DNA of 64,000 nucleotides from Flexivirga alba (GTDB lineage: Bacteria > Actinomycetota > Actinomycetes > Actinomycetales > Dermatophilaceae). Position 1 is the stretch's first letter; the number at the start of each line of letters is the position of its first letter. The notes under the pieces were generated by a model. The model was given only the letters and a program-made list of their open reading frames with translations, was not told the DNA's origin and searched no databases. The DNA lies in assembly GCF_042661025.1 (NCBI RefSeq), contig NZ_JBHSWH010000001.1:3844001-3908000 (forward strand), read 5' to 3'. A program made the position numbers and the translations under genes. This document shows positions 56,079 to 64,000 of the stretch, in pieces.

Positions 56079-56139
56079 TTTCGAAATCAGTATTGCACGC
56101 CCCGTCAATCCCTGTGGACCGGCCGTCCGGCTGACGAGA

Positions 56140-56802
56140 TCAGGCGTGCCCGACGCAGGACGTCGCCAAGTCGCGCAATTGGTCGATGGCGGCGGCAGCA
56201 TCGTCGGCCCCGTAAACCGCTGAGCCTGCTACGAATACGTCGGCGCCGGCTTCGGCACACTGCTCGATCGTCGACGCCGAGACACCGCCGTCGACCTGGA
56301 TGCGGATCTCTCCCCCGCGCCGCTTGATCGCCTCGCGCACCTCGCGCACCTTCGGCAGCTGGTCGGCCATGAAACTCTGGCCGCCGAACCCGGGTTCGAC
56401 GGTCATCACCAGGACCATGTCGACGACTTCGAGCAGGTCCTCGTATGGCGCGAACGGCGTGCCAGGCTTGAGCGCCATACAGGCTCGGGCGCCGGCGGCG
56501 TGCAGGTCCTTGGCCAGCGCCCGCGGATCGCGGGCGGCCTCGATGTGAAAAGTCACGCTCTCAGCACCCGCTTCTGCGTAGGCAGGCGCCCACCGGTCGG
56601 GGTCGTCGATCATCAGGTGACAGTCCAGCGGGATCGGCGACACGCGCTGCAACGCCTCGACCACCGGCAGACCCAGCGTGAGGTTGGGCACGAAGTGGTA
56701 GTCCATCACGTCGACATGCGCCGAGTCGGCGGTCGCGATGCGCTGCAGGTCGCGCTCAAGGTTCGCGAAGTCGGCCGACAGGATGCTCGGTGCGATCTGC
56801 AC
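56140..56802 (-). CDS. rpe: Ribulose-phosphate 3-epimerase
   Basis: A 220-residue TIM barrel interconverting ribulose 5-phosphate and xylulose 5-phosphate. It starts QIAPSILSADFANLERD at GTG 56802, set by GGAGG five bases upstream; a frame to 56835 exists. Catalytic Asp blocks are VDVMDYHFVPNLTLG and IQVDGGVSASTIEQC, with VEPGFGGQSFM between. The residue after the catalytic MD is Tyr where Asn or Gly is usual. It lies 43 bases after corrected rsmB. Confidence 0.94.
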   Translation of the reverse strand: MQIAPSILSADFANLERDLQRIATADSAHVDVMDYHFVPNLTLGLPVVEALQRVSPIPLDCHLMIDDPDRWAPAYAEAGAESVTFHIEAARDPRALAKDLHAAGARACMALKPGTPFAPYEDLLEVVDMVLVMTVEPGFGGQSFMADQLPKVREVREAIKRRGGEIRIQVDGGVSASTIEQCAEAGADVFVAGSAVYGADDAAAAIDQLRDLATSCVGHA

Positions 56803-56844
56803 GCTTCCTCCGTGGTTCTGGTCTACGAGATTCATTGAAGCTGT

Positions 56845-58370
56845 TCAGTTTTCGGACTTGGACGTCTTGCGCAGCAGCGCGAAAACATCGCGTCCGTGCC
56901 GTGCACGTGCGGCCACAGCTGCACCGTCGGCCGATCGCTGAGTTGCCGGATCTGCTCGCCGGCCGCATCACGGAACAGCGGCCGCGCGTCCTCCACCGTG
57001 ACGTCCGCGCGTCCGTTCGTCACCGCGTGGACGACCGCGGTCGTCTCGGCCACGTGCGGGCTGCAGGTGACATACGCGACGAGCCCACCGGTGACGGTCG
57101 CGTCGAGAGCGGAGTTGAGCAGGTCGGTCTGTATGGCGGTCAGGTCCGTCACATCGCCAGGGGTCCGGCGCCACCGCGCTTCGGGCCGACGGCGCAACGC
57201 GCCCAGGCCGGTGCACGGTGCGTCCACCAGCACGCGTTCGTAGGTCTCCGGCTCTTCGGCACCGAGCTCGCGTCCGTCACCGGTGCCGATCATCACTTCG
57301 ATGCCGGCATCCAGCGCGGCACGCAGCGTCCGGCGCACCAGGTCCGTGCGGTGCTCGCTGATCTCGTTGACGAATAGTGTGACGTCCGACTGCTGCGCCG
57401 AAAGCGCAGCCAGCAGAGCGGCTTTCCCGCCCGGTCCGGCGCACAGGTCGAGCCAGTCCTGCGGTCCGTCGACCTGCCCGGGCGCAGCCGCGAGCGCCAG
57501 CGCTACCAGCTGAGAACCCTCGTCCTGGACCGCGGCGCGGGTTTCGCGCACGGCAGGTATGTCAGCCGGGTCTCCGCTGGGCAGGGTGGCCCCGACCGGA
57601 GACAGCTTCGCCGCCTCGGCCCCGGCGTCGACCAGCTCCTGCACAGTCGCGAGCCCTGGACGAGCCACGAGCGACACCGTCGGCGCCGCGTTGTCAGCCT
57701 CCAGCAAAGCCTCCAGCGAGGCGTCCAATTCGCTCTCGTCGGTGATCCCGTCCGAGCGCAGTGCGCCGCGCAGGGCTCGCACGATCCACTCCGGGTGAGA
57801 GTGCTCCACCGCGAGGGCGTCCTCGCGGGGACGACCGGCCGTCACCTCCCGGATCCACTCCTCGCGGGTGCGCTCGGTGACTCGCCGCAACACTGCATTG
57901 ACGAAGCCGGAGGCACCGGCCCCGTTGACCTCGCGGGCGAGGGCCACGGTCTCAGAGGCGGCAGCATGCGGCGGCACGCGCATCCCGAGGATCTGGTGCG
58001 CGCCCAGCCGGAGCGTGTCCAGCACCGGCGGGTCTATCTGCGCGGCGGGACGGCCGGCGGCGAACTCGATGATCGCGTCGTAGAGACCGCGCATCCGGAT
58101 GGCGCCATACGTCAGCTCGGTGGCGAAGGCTGCGTCACGTCCGTGCAGGTCCGCCGAGCGAAGCGCCTTCGGCAGCTCGAGGTTGGCGTAGGCACCGTCG
58201 GCGACCGCACGGCTGACCTCCCAGGCCACCTTGCGCACCGGGTCGCCGCCGCGACGGCGGTCCGCCGGACGCGTCGCGGTGCGGTTCTTGCCGCCGACGC
58301 GACGCGAATCAGGTCGCTGCCTGCCACGGTCGTCGCGGAATCCTCCGCGGGGTTGCTCGCCGTCATTCAC
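56845..58370 (-). CDS. rsmB: 16S rRNA m5C967 methyltransferase RsmB (frameshifted at 56882-56885)
   Basis: About 508 residues: a basic N-terminal tail, a NusB-like domain, then the SAM-dependent methyltransferase with DLCAGPGGKAALLAA, VLVDAPCTGLGALRRRPE and LVAYVTCSPHVAET, the last two supplying catalytic Cys. The frame breaks at HGTDAMF; one extra A in AAAA at 56882-56885 gives MFFALLRKTSKSEN and TGA at 56845. ATG 58370 overlaps the fmt stop by 4 bases. Confidence 0.93.
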
Positions 58371-59296
58371 GTCAGCTTCTCTCCTTCTGCGACGCGTACG
58401 CCACGAGCCCAGTCTGCCGCCGCCATGGCCTTCTTGCCATGCGGCTGCACGGTGTCCAATCGCACAGGGGTGGTGCCGGTGCCGACATACACAGCACGCT
58501 TGGTGGCCAGCAGCTCACCGGCACCGAGTCGTATGTCGCCAGGCACGTCCTGGTCCAGCTTCTCGATCTTGAGTCGCGCATCGCGGTATGTCGTCCATGC
58601 GCCCGGCGCCGGCGTGCACGCGCGCACTCGGCGATCGATGGCGAATGACGGCTCCTGCCAACGGATTTCAGCGTCTTCGACGGTGATCTTCGGGGCCATC
58701 GACACACCCTCGGAGGGTTGCGTCACCGGCGTGATCGAGCCGTCGGCGAGGCCGTCGAGAGCCGCCACGAGCAGCCCGGCGCCGGCTTCGGCAAGCCGAC
58801 CCAGCAGGTCGCCGCTCGTATCGGTCCGGCGGATGGTCTCGGTCATCGTGCCGAGCACCGGGCCCGTGTCCATGCCCTCCTCGAGCAGAAAGGCCGTGGC
58901 GCCGGTGACCTCGTCACCGTGCAGGATCGCGTGTTGGACGGGTGCGGCGCCTCGCCAGGCGGGCAGCAGCGAGAAGTGCAGGTTGACCCAGCCGTGGCGC
59001 GGAATGTCAAGCACCGGACGGGGCACCAGCGAGCCGTAGGCGACGACCGGGCACACGTCGGGTTCCAGCGCTGCGAGGTCCTCGGCGAACCCGGGCTCTT
59101 TGGCCGAGCGTGGCTTGAGCACCGGGACGCCGAGTTGCTCACCCAGCAGGCCGACCGGCGACGTCCGCAGCGACCGGCCTCGGCCCGCCCGTGCGTCGGG
59201 GCGGGTCACGACACCGACGAGCTCGTGCCGGGATGCGGCGATCGCTCGCAGGCTCGGCAAGGCCGCCTCGGGTGTGCCGGCGAAGACAACTCGCAT
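58367..59296 (-). CDS. fmt: Methionyl-tRNA formyltransferase
   Basis: A 309-residue enzyme formylating initiator Met-tRNA from 10-formyl-THF. It begins MRVVFAGTPEAALPSL; the catalytic block is NLHFSLLPAWRGAAPVQHAI with Asn, His and later Asp in LEEGMDTGPVL. The C-terminal OB-like domain is present. ATG 59296 is one base beyond the def stop. It pairs functionally with the adjacent deformylase. Confidence 0.95.
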   Translation of the reverse strand: MRVVFAGTPEAALPSLRAIAASRHELVGVVTRPDARAGRGRSLRTSPVGLLGEQLGVPVLKPRSAKEPGFAEDLAALEPDVCPVVAYGSLVPRPVLDIPRHGWVNLHFSLLPAWRGAAPVQHAILHGDEVTGATAFLLEEGMDTGPVLGTMTETIRRTDTSGDLLGRLAEAGAGLLVAALDGLADGSITPVTQPSEGVSMAPKITVEDAEIRWQEPSFAIDRRVRACTPAPGAWTTYRDARLKIEKLDQDVPGDIRLGAGELLATKRAVYVGTGTTPVRLDTVQPHGKKAMAAADWARGVRVAEGEKLT

Positions 59297-59297
59297 C

Positions 59298-59843
59298 TCA
59301 GCCTCCGTAGGTCGGGTTGGCGTGCGGGCTGTCGCGGACGATCGGGCCGGACAGCCCGGCCCAGTCGGCATTGCGGATCTCCTTCAGAGCGAGCATGCGC
59401 TGCTCCTTGTCGAGGCGATCGATGAAGAGGATCCCGTCCAGGTGATCAGTCTCGTGCTGGATGCACCGGGCCAGCAGGTTGCTGCCTTCGAGAGTGACCG
59501 GCTCGCCATACATGTCGAATCCGCGGGCGACCACCGACAGGGAGCGCGGCGTCGGCCAGGAGAAGGCAGGGAGTGACAGGCAGCCTTCCTCGTCGACCTC
59601 GATCTCGCCGTAGAGGTCGAGGTCGGGATTGACCAGGTGGCCGAGCTCGCCGTCCACGTAATAGGTGAAAACCCGCAGCCCGACACCCAATTGGGGCGCT
59701 GCCAGACCGGCGCCCGGCGCGTCCATCATGGTGTCGGTCAGGTCCTGCACCAGGGTGCGGAGTTCCTTGTCGAAGGTCGTGACTGATGCTGCGGGCGTGC
59801 GCAGGACGGGGTCGCCATACAGGCGGATCGGGGTGATCGACAT
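59298..59843 (-). CDS. def: Peptide deformylase
   Basis: A 181-residue metalloenzyme removing the N-formyl group from nascent proteins. All three motifs are seen: GLAAPQLGVG, EEGCLSLP with the metal Cys, and QHETDHLDGILF with the two metal His and catalytic Glu. Starts MSITPIRLYGDPVL at 59843, 9 bases after the HAD gene stop. Confidence 0.96.
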   Translation of the reverse strand: MSITPIRLYGDPVLRTPAASVTTFDKELRTLVQDLTDTMMDAPGAGLAAPQLGVGLRVFTYYVDGELGHLVNPDLDLYGEIEVDEEGCLSLPAFSWPTPRSLSVVARGFDMYGEPVTLEGSNLLARCIQHETDHLDGILFIDRLDKEQRMLALKEIRNADWAGLSGPIVRDSPHANPTYGG

Positions 59844-59852
59844 GGTGTGGTC

Positions 59853-60524
59853 CTACACCTCCACGGGCAAGCCGCGCACCAGCAGGTCGGCACGCAGTTC
59901 TTCAGGGGTCGTGAAGGCGATGGCGTCCATGCCGGCTTCGATGGCGGCCTGGACATTGGCCAGTTTGTCGTCGATGAAGATGCAATCGTCGAGACTGCCC
60001 AGATGGCGCACGCGGTCGGCCAACTCCTCGAATATCTCGGGGTCGGGCTTGGCCACGCCCTCCTCCCCGGACACGATGATGTCTTCGAAGAGCTCGAGGA
60101 AATCGAAGGTGTCGACCGCGACCGGGAAGGTCTCGGCCGACCAGTTCGTCAGCGCGATCAGCGGGATCTCAGCGGCGTGCAACTGCTTGAGGATGCCGAC
60201 CGTGCCCTCGATCGCGCCACGCATCGACTTCGCGAAATTCTCGCGGTACGAACGGATTTCGTCTGCCAGATGCGGGTAGGCCATGGTGGCGTCCCGCTCG
60301 CCCTCGGCGAAGGTGCGGCCTGCGTCCTGCAGGTGGTTCCAGGCGTTGAAGTCGAATTCGCCGCTGGTGAGGAACTTCCGAGCGCGCGCCTCCCCTACAC
60401 CGGCCGCGATCGCCGGCTGCGGGTCCCATTCGATCAGCACATTGCCGAGGTCGAAGACCACTGCGTCGACTGCTGACGGGTTGAGATCGAGATCGTCGAC
60501 GGTCGTTGTTTGCTGCTGGCTCAC
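59853..60524 (-). CDS. HAD-superfamily hydrolase (phosphatase-like)
   Basis: A 223-residue HAD subfamily IA-like protein. Motif I is VVFDLGNVLIEWD; motif II is LTNWSAET; motif III Lys is EGVAKPDPEIFEEL; motif IV is CIFIDDKLANVQAA. The second Asp of motif I is replaced by Asn in DLGN, as in epoxide-hydrolase-related and YihX-type members. GTG 60524 is favoured over the reading to 60623, which lacks homology. Substrate unknown. Confidence 0.85.
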   Translation of the reverse strand: MSQQQTTTVDDLDLNPSAVDAVVFDLGNVLIEWDPQPAIAAGVGEARARKFLTSGEFDFNAWNHLQDAGRTFAEGERDATMAYPHLADEIRSYRENFAKSMRGAIEGTVGILKQLHAAEIPLIALTNWSAETFPVAVDTFDFLELFEDIIVSGEEGVAKPDPEIFEELADRVRHLGSLDDCIFIDDKLANVQAAIEAGMDAIAFTTPEELRADLLVRGLPVEV

Positions 60525-60617
60525 CACGCAGAGACTAACGACGTCAACACGCGCGGCGGCCTGCGGGGTGTGGACGTCTGCACGATCTGAAGGAAAGGCA
60601 TGGGAGGAGATCGGGGC

Positions 60618-60667
60618 CCCCACGAAGTATTTCGGAGGAGCGCAGCGGGGGAGAAAACTTCGTGGGG
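60618..60667 (-). terminator. Long-stem hairpin at the 3' end of priA
   Basis: CCCCACGAAGT (60618-60628) pairs perfectly with ACTTCGTGGGG (60657-60667). After a one-base bulge four more pairs form (TTTC/GAAA). The hairpin begins at the base next to the priA stop. No T tract follows on the minus strand, so a REP-like mRNA-end structure is possible. Confidence 0.55.
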
Positions 60668-62811
60668 TTAAAGCAAGGCGCCGCTCGGATCGACGCGGAC
60701 AGTAACCGTGCCGGGCAACTTGTGGGCACTACGGATCCCGCGTGCGGCCGCCACCGCCTTGGCGACCGCGGGCGCGTGGGACCGCGGGGTCCGCAACAAC
60801 AAGCTGGTGCCGTCACCGCCCGGAGTCGGCATCGGGCCGATGCGTTCCAACGGCACGGATTCGTCCAGCAGCTGCCGAGCGGCTGTGGCGAAAGCATCCA
60901 GGTCCGCGACGTTCCCGGTCAGCAGCACCATCCATGACGACGGCGGCAGGTCCAGCTCACGACGTGCCGCCAGCTCTCGTTCGACGAAAGTGTCCGGAGC
61001 CCAGCGCACGAGCGACTCGACCGGTGGCAGGGTGACCCCCGACGAGAGACCGCACACGACCACCGCGCCACCGCGTGACGCCGGACGGGTCAACGCCGCC
61101 GCTGCCGTCCAGCGGCGGAACGTCTCCTCCCCGCATCCAGCGCGGCCCGGTCGAGCAGCGCCCAGCCGTCGAGCAAAAGCGTTGCGGCATAACCGGATTC
61201 GGCCACCGGCTCGGCGCCGGGGGTGGCGATGACCAACTGCGGTGCCGAGCCGACCGAGCCGACGATCTCACCGGCGCCGGATCGCAGCACGGCTACACCG
61301 GGGAATGCCCGGCCCAGCTCTTCAGCGGTGCGCCGTGCGCCGACGACGGCCGCGTGCAGGCGGGTGCTGTAGCACTCCGGGCAGCGCCACGGCTCGGCGG
61401 CGCGGCCACACCACCGGCATACCGGCGGCGAGGTGGGAGCCGGCAGGCCCATTGGACCGTGGCAGTGCTCGCAGCGGGCGACTTCGCGACACTGCCCACA
61501 ACGCAGCGTCGGCAGGTAGCCGCGACGCGGCACCTGGACCAGCACCGGACCGTCCGCCAGCGCGGCCCGGGCCGTCGACCACGCAACGGGCGGCAGGTGC
61601 GCGTGGGCGGCGGCACCGGCACGCTCCACTTCACGCTCGTCGCCGGCGACGATCACCCGCGGCACCGAGCCGGGCGGGGTGCGTGCCTGCACGGGTCGCA
61701 CCAGCCCGTCGTCGAGCCAGCGCTGCACCGGCACCGAGCGCACGAAGCCCCCGAGCAACAGCGCCGCCTTCTCGCGTGTCGCGCGCAGCCGCAACACTTC
61801 TCGCGTCTGCGGGTATGGCGAGCGTGGTTCGGCGAGCAGGTCGTCCCCGTCGTCCCAGCACGCGAGGAGACCGAGGTCACGCACCGGCGCCCAGGCAGCG
61901 GCGCGTGTGCCGATGACGCAGCGAACGTGCCCGCGCAGCACCTTCAGCCACGCCGTGTAGCGGGCCTGCGGACCCTGCTCGGCGGTGAGTCGCACGTGCT
62001 GCCCTTCGCCCAGCTCGGCGGTCAGTGCAGTGTCGAGCCGATCGAGGTCGCGATGGTCCGGCACGACGATCAGGGCGCCGCGGCCGCCATACAGCGTGGC
62101 TCGGGCGGCCTGGGCCAGCGCCGCCGGCCAGTCCGCTCCCGGATCGACGGTCGGAGCCGCCAGCCAAGACGCGGCAGGGTCGTCACCTTCGGACAGCCGA
62201 CGCAGGAACGCTTCGCCGGCGGGATATCGCTGCCAGGCGGTGTCGACGGGAGGTGTCGGTCGCTCGAAGTCGGGCGCAGGCTTCGCGTCCAGGGCCTTCT
62301 CGGCGGCGGCATGCCGTGGCGGCACCGCGAGCCGCAGCACGTCGGCGAGCGGCCCGGCGTAATAATCGGCGACCGCGCGGCAGGCGTCCAGCACGTATGG
62401 CGTCAGCACCGCCTCCGGGCTGACCACCCGGCGTAGCGGGGTCAGCTTGCCGGTGTGCTCGGGTTCGGCCACCCGCGCGACGACGAACCCGGAGACGTCC
62501 TTGCCGGCGAATCGCGCCTTGATCCGCACACCGGGCTGTGCGTCGCCGGCGAGCTTCTCGGGGACGGCGTATTCGAACGGCCGGTCCAGGTGCGCCAGGC
62601 CGACGTCGAGCACCACACGTGCCACCGGCAACGCGACGGTGGATTTCGCCGGCTCGGCTTGCACTCGCTCCTTCGCCACTCGCGGCGCGGCAGCGTGCAG
62701 CAGGTGCAGTTGCTCCGGTGTCGCCGGGCGTGGTGGGTCGTCGTTGGTGGGCTGGTTCGTGCCCGATGCATTCGCGACCGCCGGGTCGGTGGGTCTGCCG
62801 GACGAACGCAT
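60668..62811 (-). CDS. priA: PriA-like primosomal protein (frameshifted at 61129-61132)
   Basis: About 714 residues. The 3'-end-binding domain near residues 60-140 has VARVVLDVGLAHLDRPFEYAVP. Eight Cys form the zinc region (LRCGQCREVARCEHC and CRWCGRAAEPWRCPEC). Walker A and DEAD-type helicase motifs are missing, as in other actinobacterial PriA, so it is probably a loader without ATPase activity. The frame breaks after LDRAALDAG; one extra C in CCCC at 61129-61132 gives EETFRRWTAAAALTRPA and the C-terminal 140 residues. ATG 62811 is the likely start. Confidence 0.9.
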
Positions 62812-62867
62812 GCCCTTGTTATACGCGATCGCTCGGACAGCCCCGCCGCCATACCCGCACCCCTTTC

Positions 62868-62960
62868 GCCGAGAGGACACCGGATTACCCAGCGGACAGC
62901 GGATTTGGGCGATTTAGACCGGAATCGGCTGTCCTCTCGACGATCGGGTGCCCTCTCGGC
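62868..62960. repeat. Nested inverted repeats between priA and metK
   Basis: GCCGAGAGGACACC (62868-62881) is inverted at 62947-62960 with one mismatch. Within it CGAGAGGACA (62870-62879) is perfectly inverted at 62930-62939. The two right arms share the word CCTCTCG, so the left arm could pair with either. No open frame of coding character crosses it. Confidence 0.6.
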
Positions 62961-62994
62961 ATTGGGGGCCGACGCGCGCGAATACGACGACGAC

Positions 62995-63050
62995 CAACAC
63001 AGAGCAACGCCGGTCACGAACTCGTTCGTGACCGGCGTTGCTCTGTGTTG
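62995..63050. terminator. 26-bp perfect hairpin downstream of metK
   Basis: Bases 62995-63020 and 63025-63050 are perfect reverse complements around the loop CTCG. The stem lies 21 bases beyond the metK stop. It is strong enough to terminate transcription or protect the mRNA end, but no T tract follows. Confidence 0.75.
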
Positions 63051-63071
63051 CGAGGAGTCGAAGCAGACGAC

Positions 63072-64000
<929 letters not shown>

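Noticed and set aside
756..61132. Homopolymer frameshifts as phase variation or programmed recoding
   Set aside because: They hit many housekeeping genes, always as one-base losses in runs of only 2-5, and lack slippery heptamers. Sequencing error is simpler.

Overview
The window is about two-thirds G+C, uses GTG and TTG starts freely, and carries actinobacterial gene families: PdtaR-type ANTAR regulator, ectABC, a PriA-like protein without helicase motifs, and the trp-operon membrane proteins. Gene order metK-priA-HAD-def-fmt-rsmB-rpe-rib-hisE-hisG and hisF/hisI-trpE-...-trpC-trpB-trpA-lgt fits Micrococcales (Dermacoccaceae or Intrasporangiaceae-like). I cannot name a genus from this window. 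Most genes lie on the minus strand and many neighbours share 4-base NTGA stop/start overlaps, indicating tightly coupled operons.

Layout. 0-11.6 kb: a cell-envelope cluster with four full-length acyltransferase-3/SGNH proteins, an NDP-sugar nucleotidyltransferase and two membrane proteins. 11.6-15.4 kb: polA, a hotdog thioesterase and a GNAT acetyltransferase. 15.4-20.6 kb: a complete branched-chain amino-acid-type ABC importer (livF-G-M-H plus a binding lipoprotein). 20.7-25 kb: pdtaR, three poorly characterised genes, a photolyase and tRNA-Leu(CAA). 25-28.3 kb: a secreted protein of unknown function and a two-component system that appear to share an operator. 28.3-36 kb: pyk and glutamate synthase gltBD. 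36-46 kb: glycosyltransferase, lgt, the trp operon with hisI, and hisF. 46.4-49.4 kb: ectoine synthesis (ectABC) and a small kinase. 49.4-50.1 kb: a VapBC-type toxin-antitoxin pair. 50.1-56.1 kb: hisG, hisE and a riboflavin operon with FMN riboswitch and a RibM/PnuC-type transporter. 56.1-64 kb: rpe, rsmB, fmt, def, a HAD phosphatase, priA and the 3' part of metK.

Two window-wide signals stand out. First, the octamer GTATGNCG (or its complement CGNCATAC) recurs about every 500 bases on both strands and in all reading frames, and forces rare codons such as ATA and TAT; nearly every GTATG in the window has this context. This looks like a highly iterated DNA-level motif and is the best candidate here for something undescribed. 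Second, eleven conserved genes (polA, gltB, gltD, trpE, ribBA, rsmB, priA and others) each carry a single frameshift that is repaired by adding one base to a short homopolymer. This is most simply read as homopolymer under-calling in the assembly, so these genes are annotated as frame-corrected coding regions rather than true pseudogenes.
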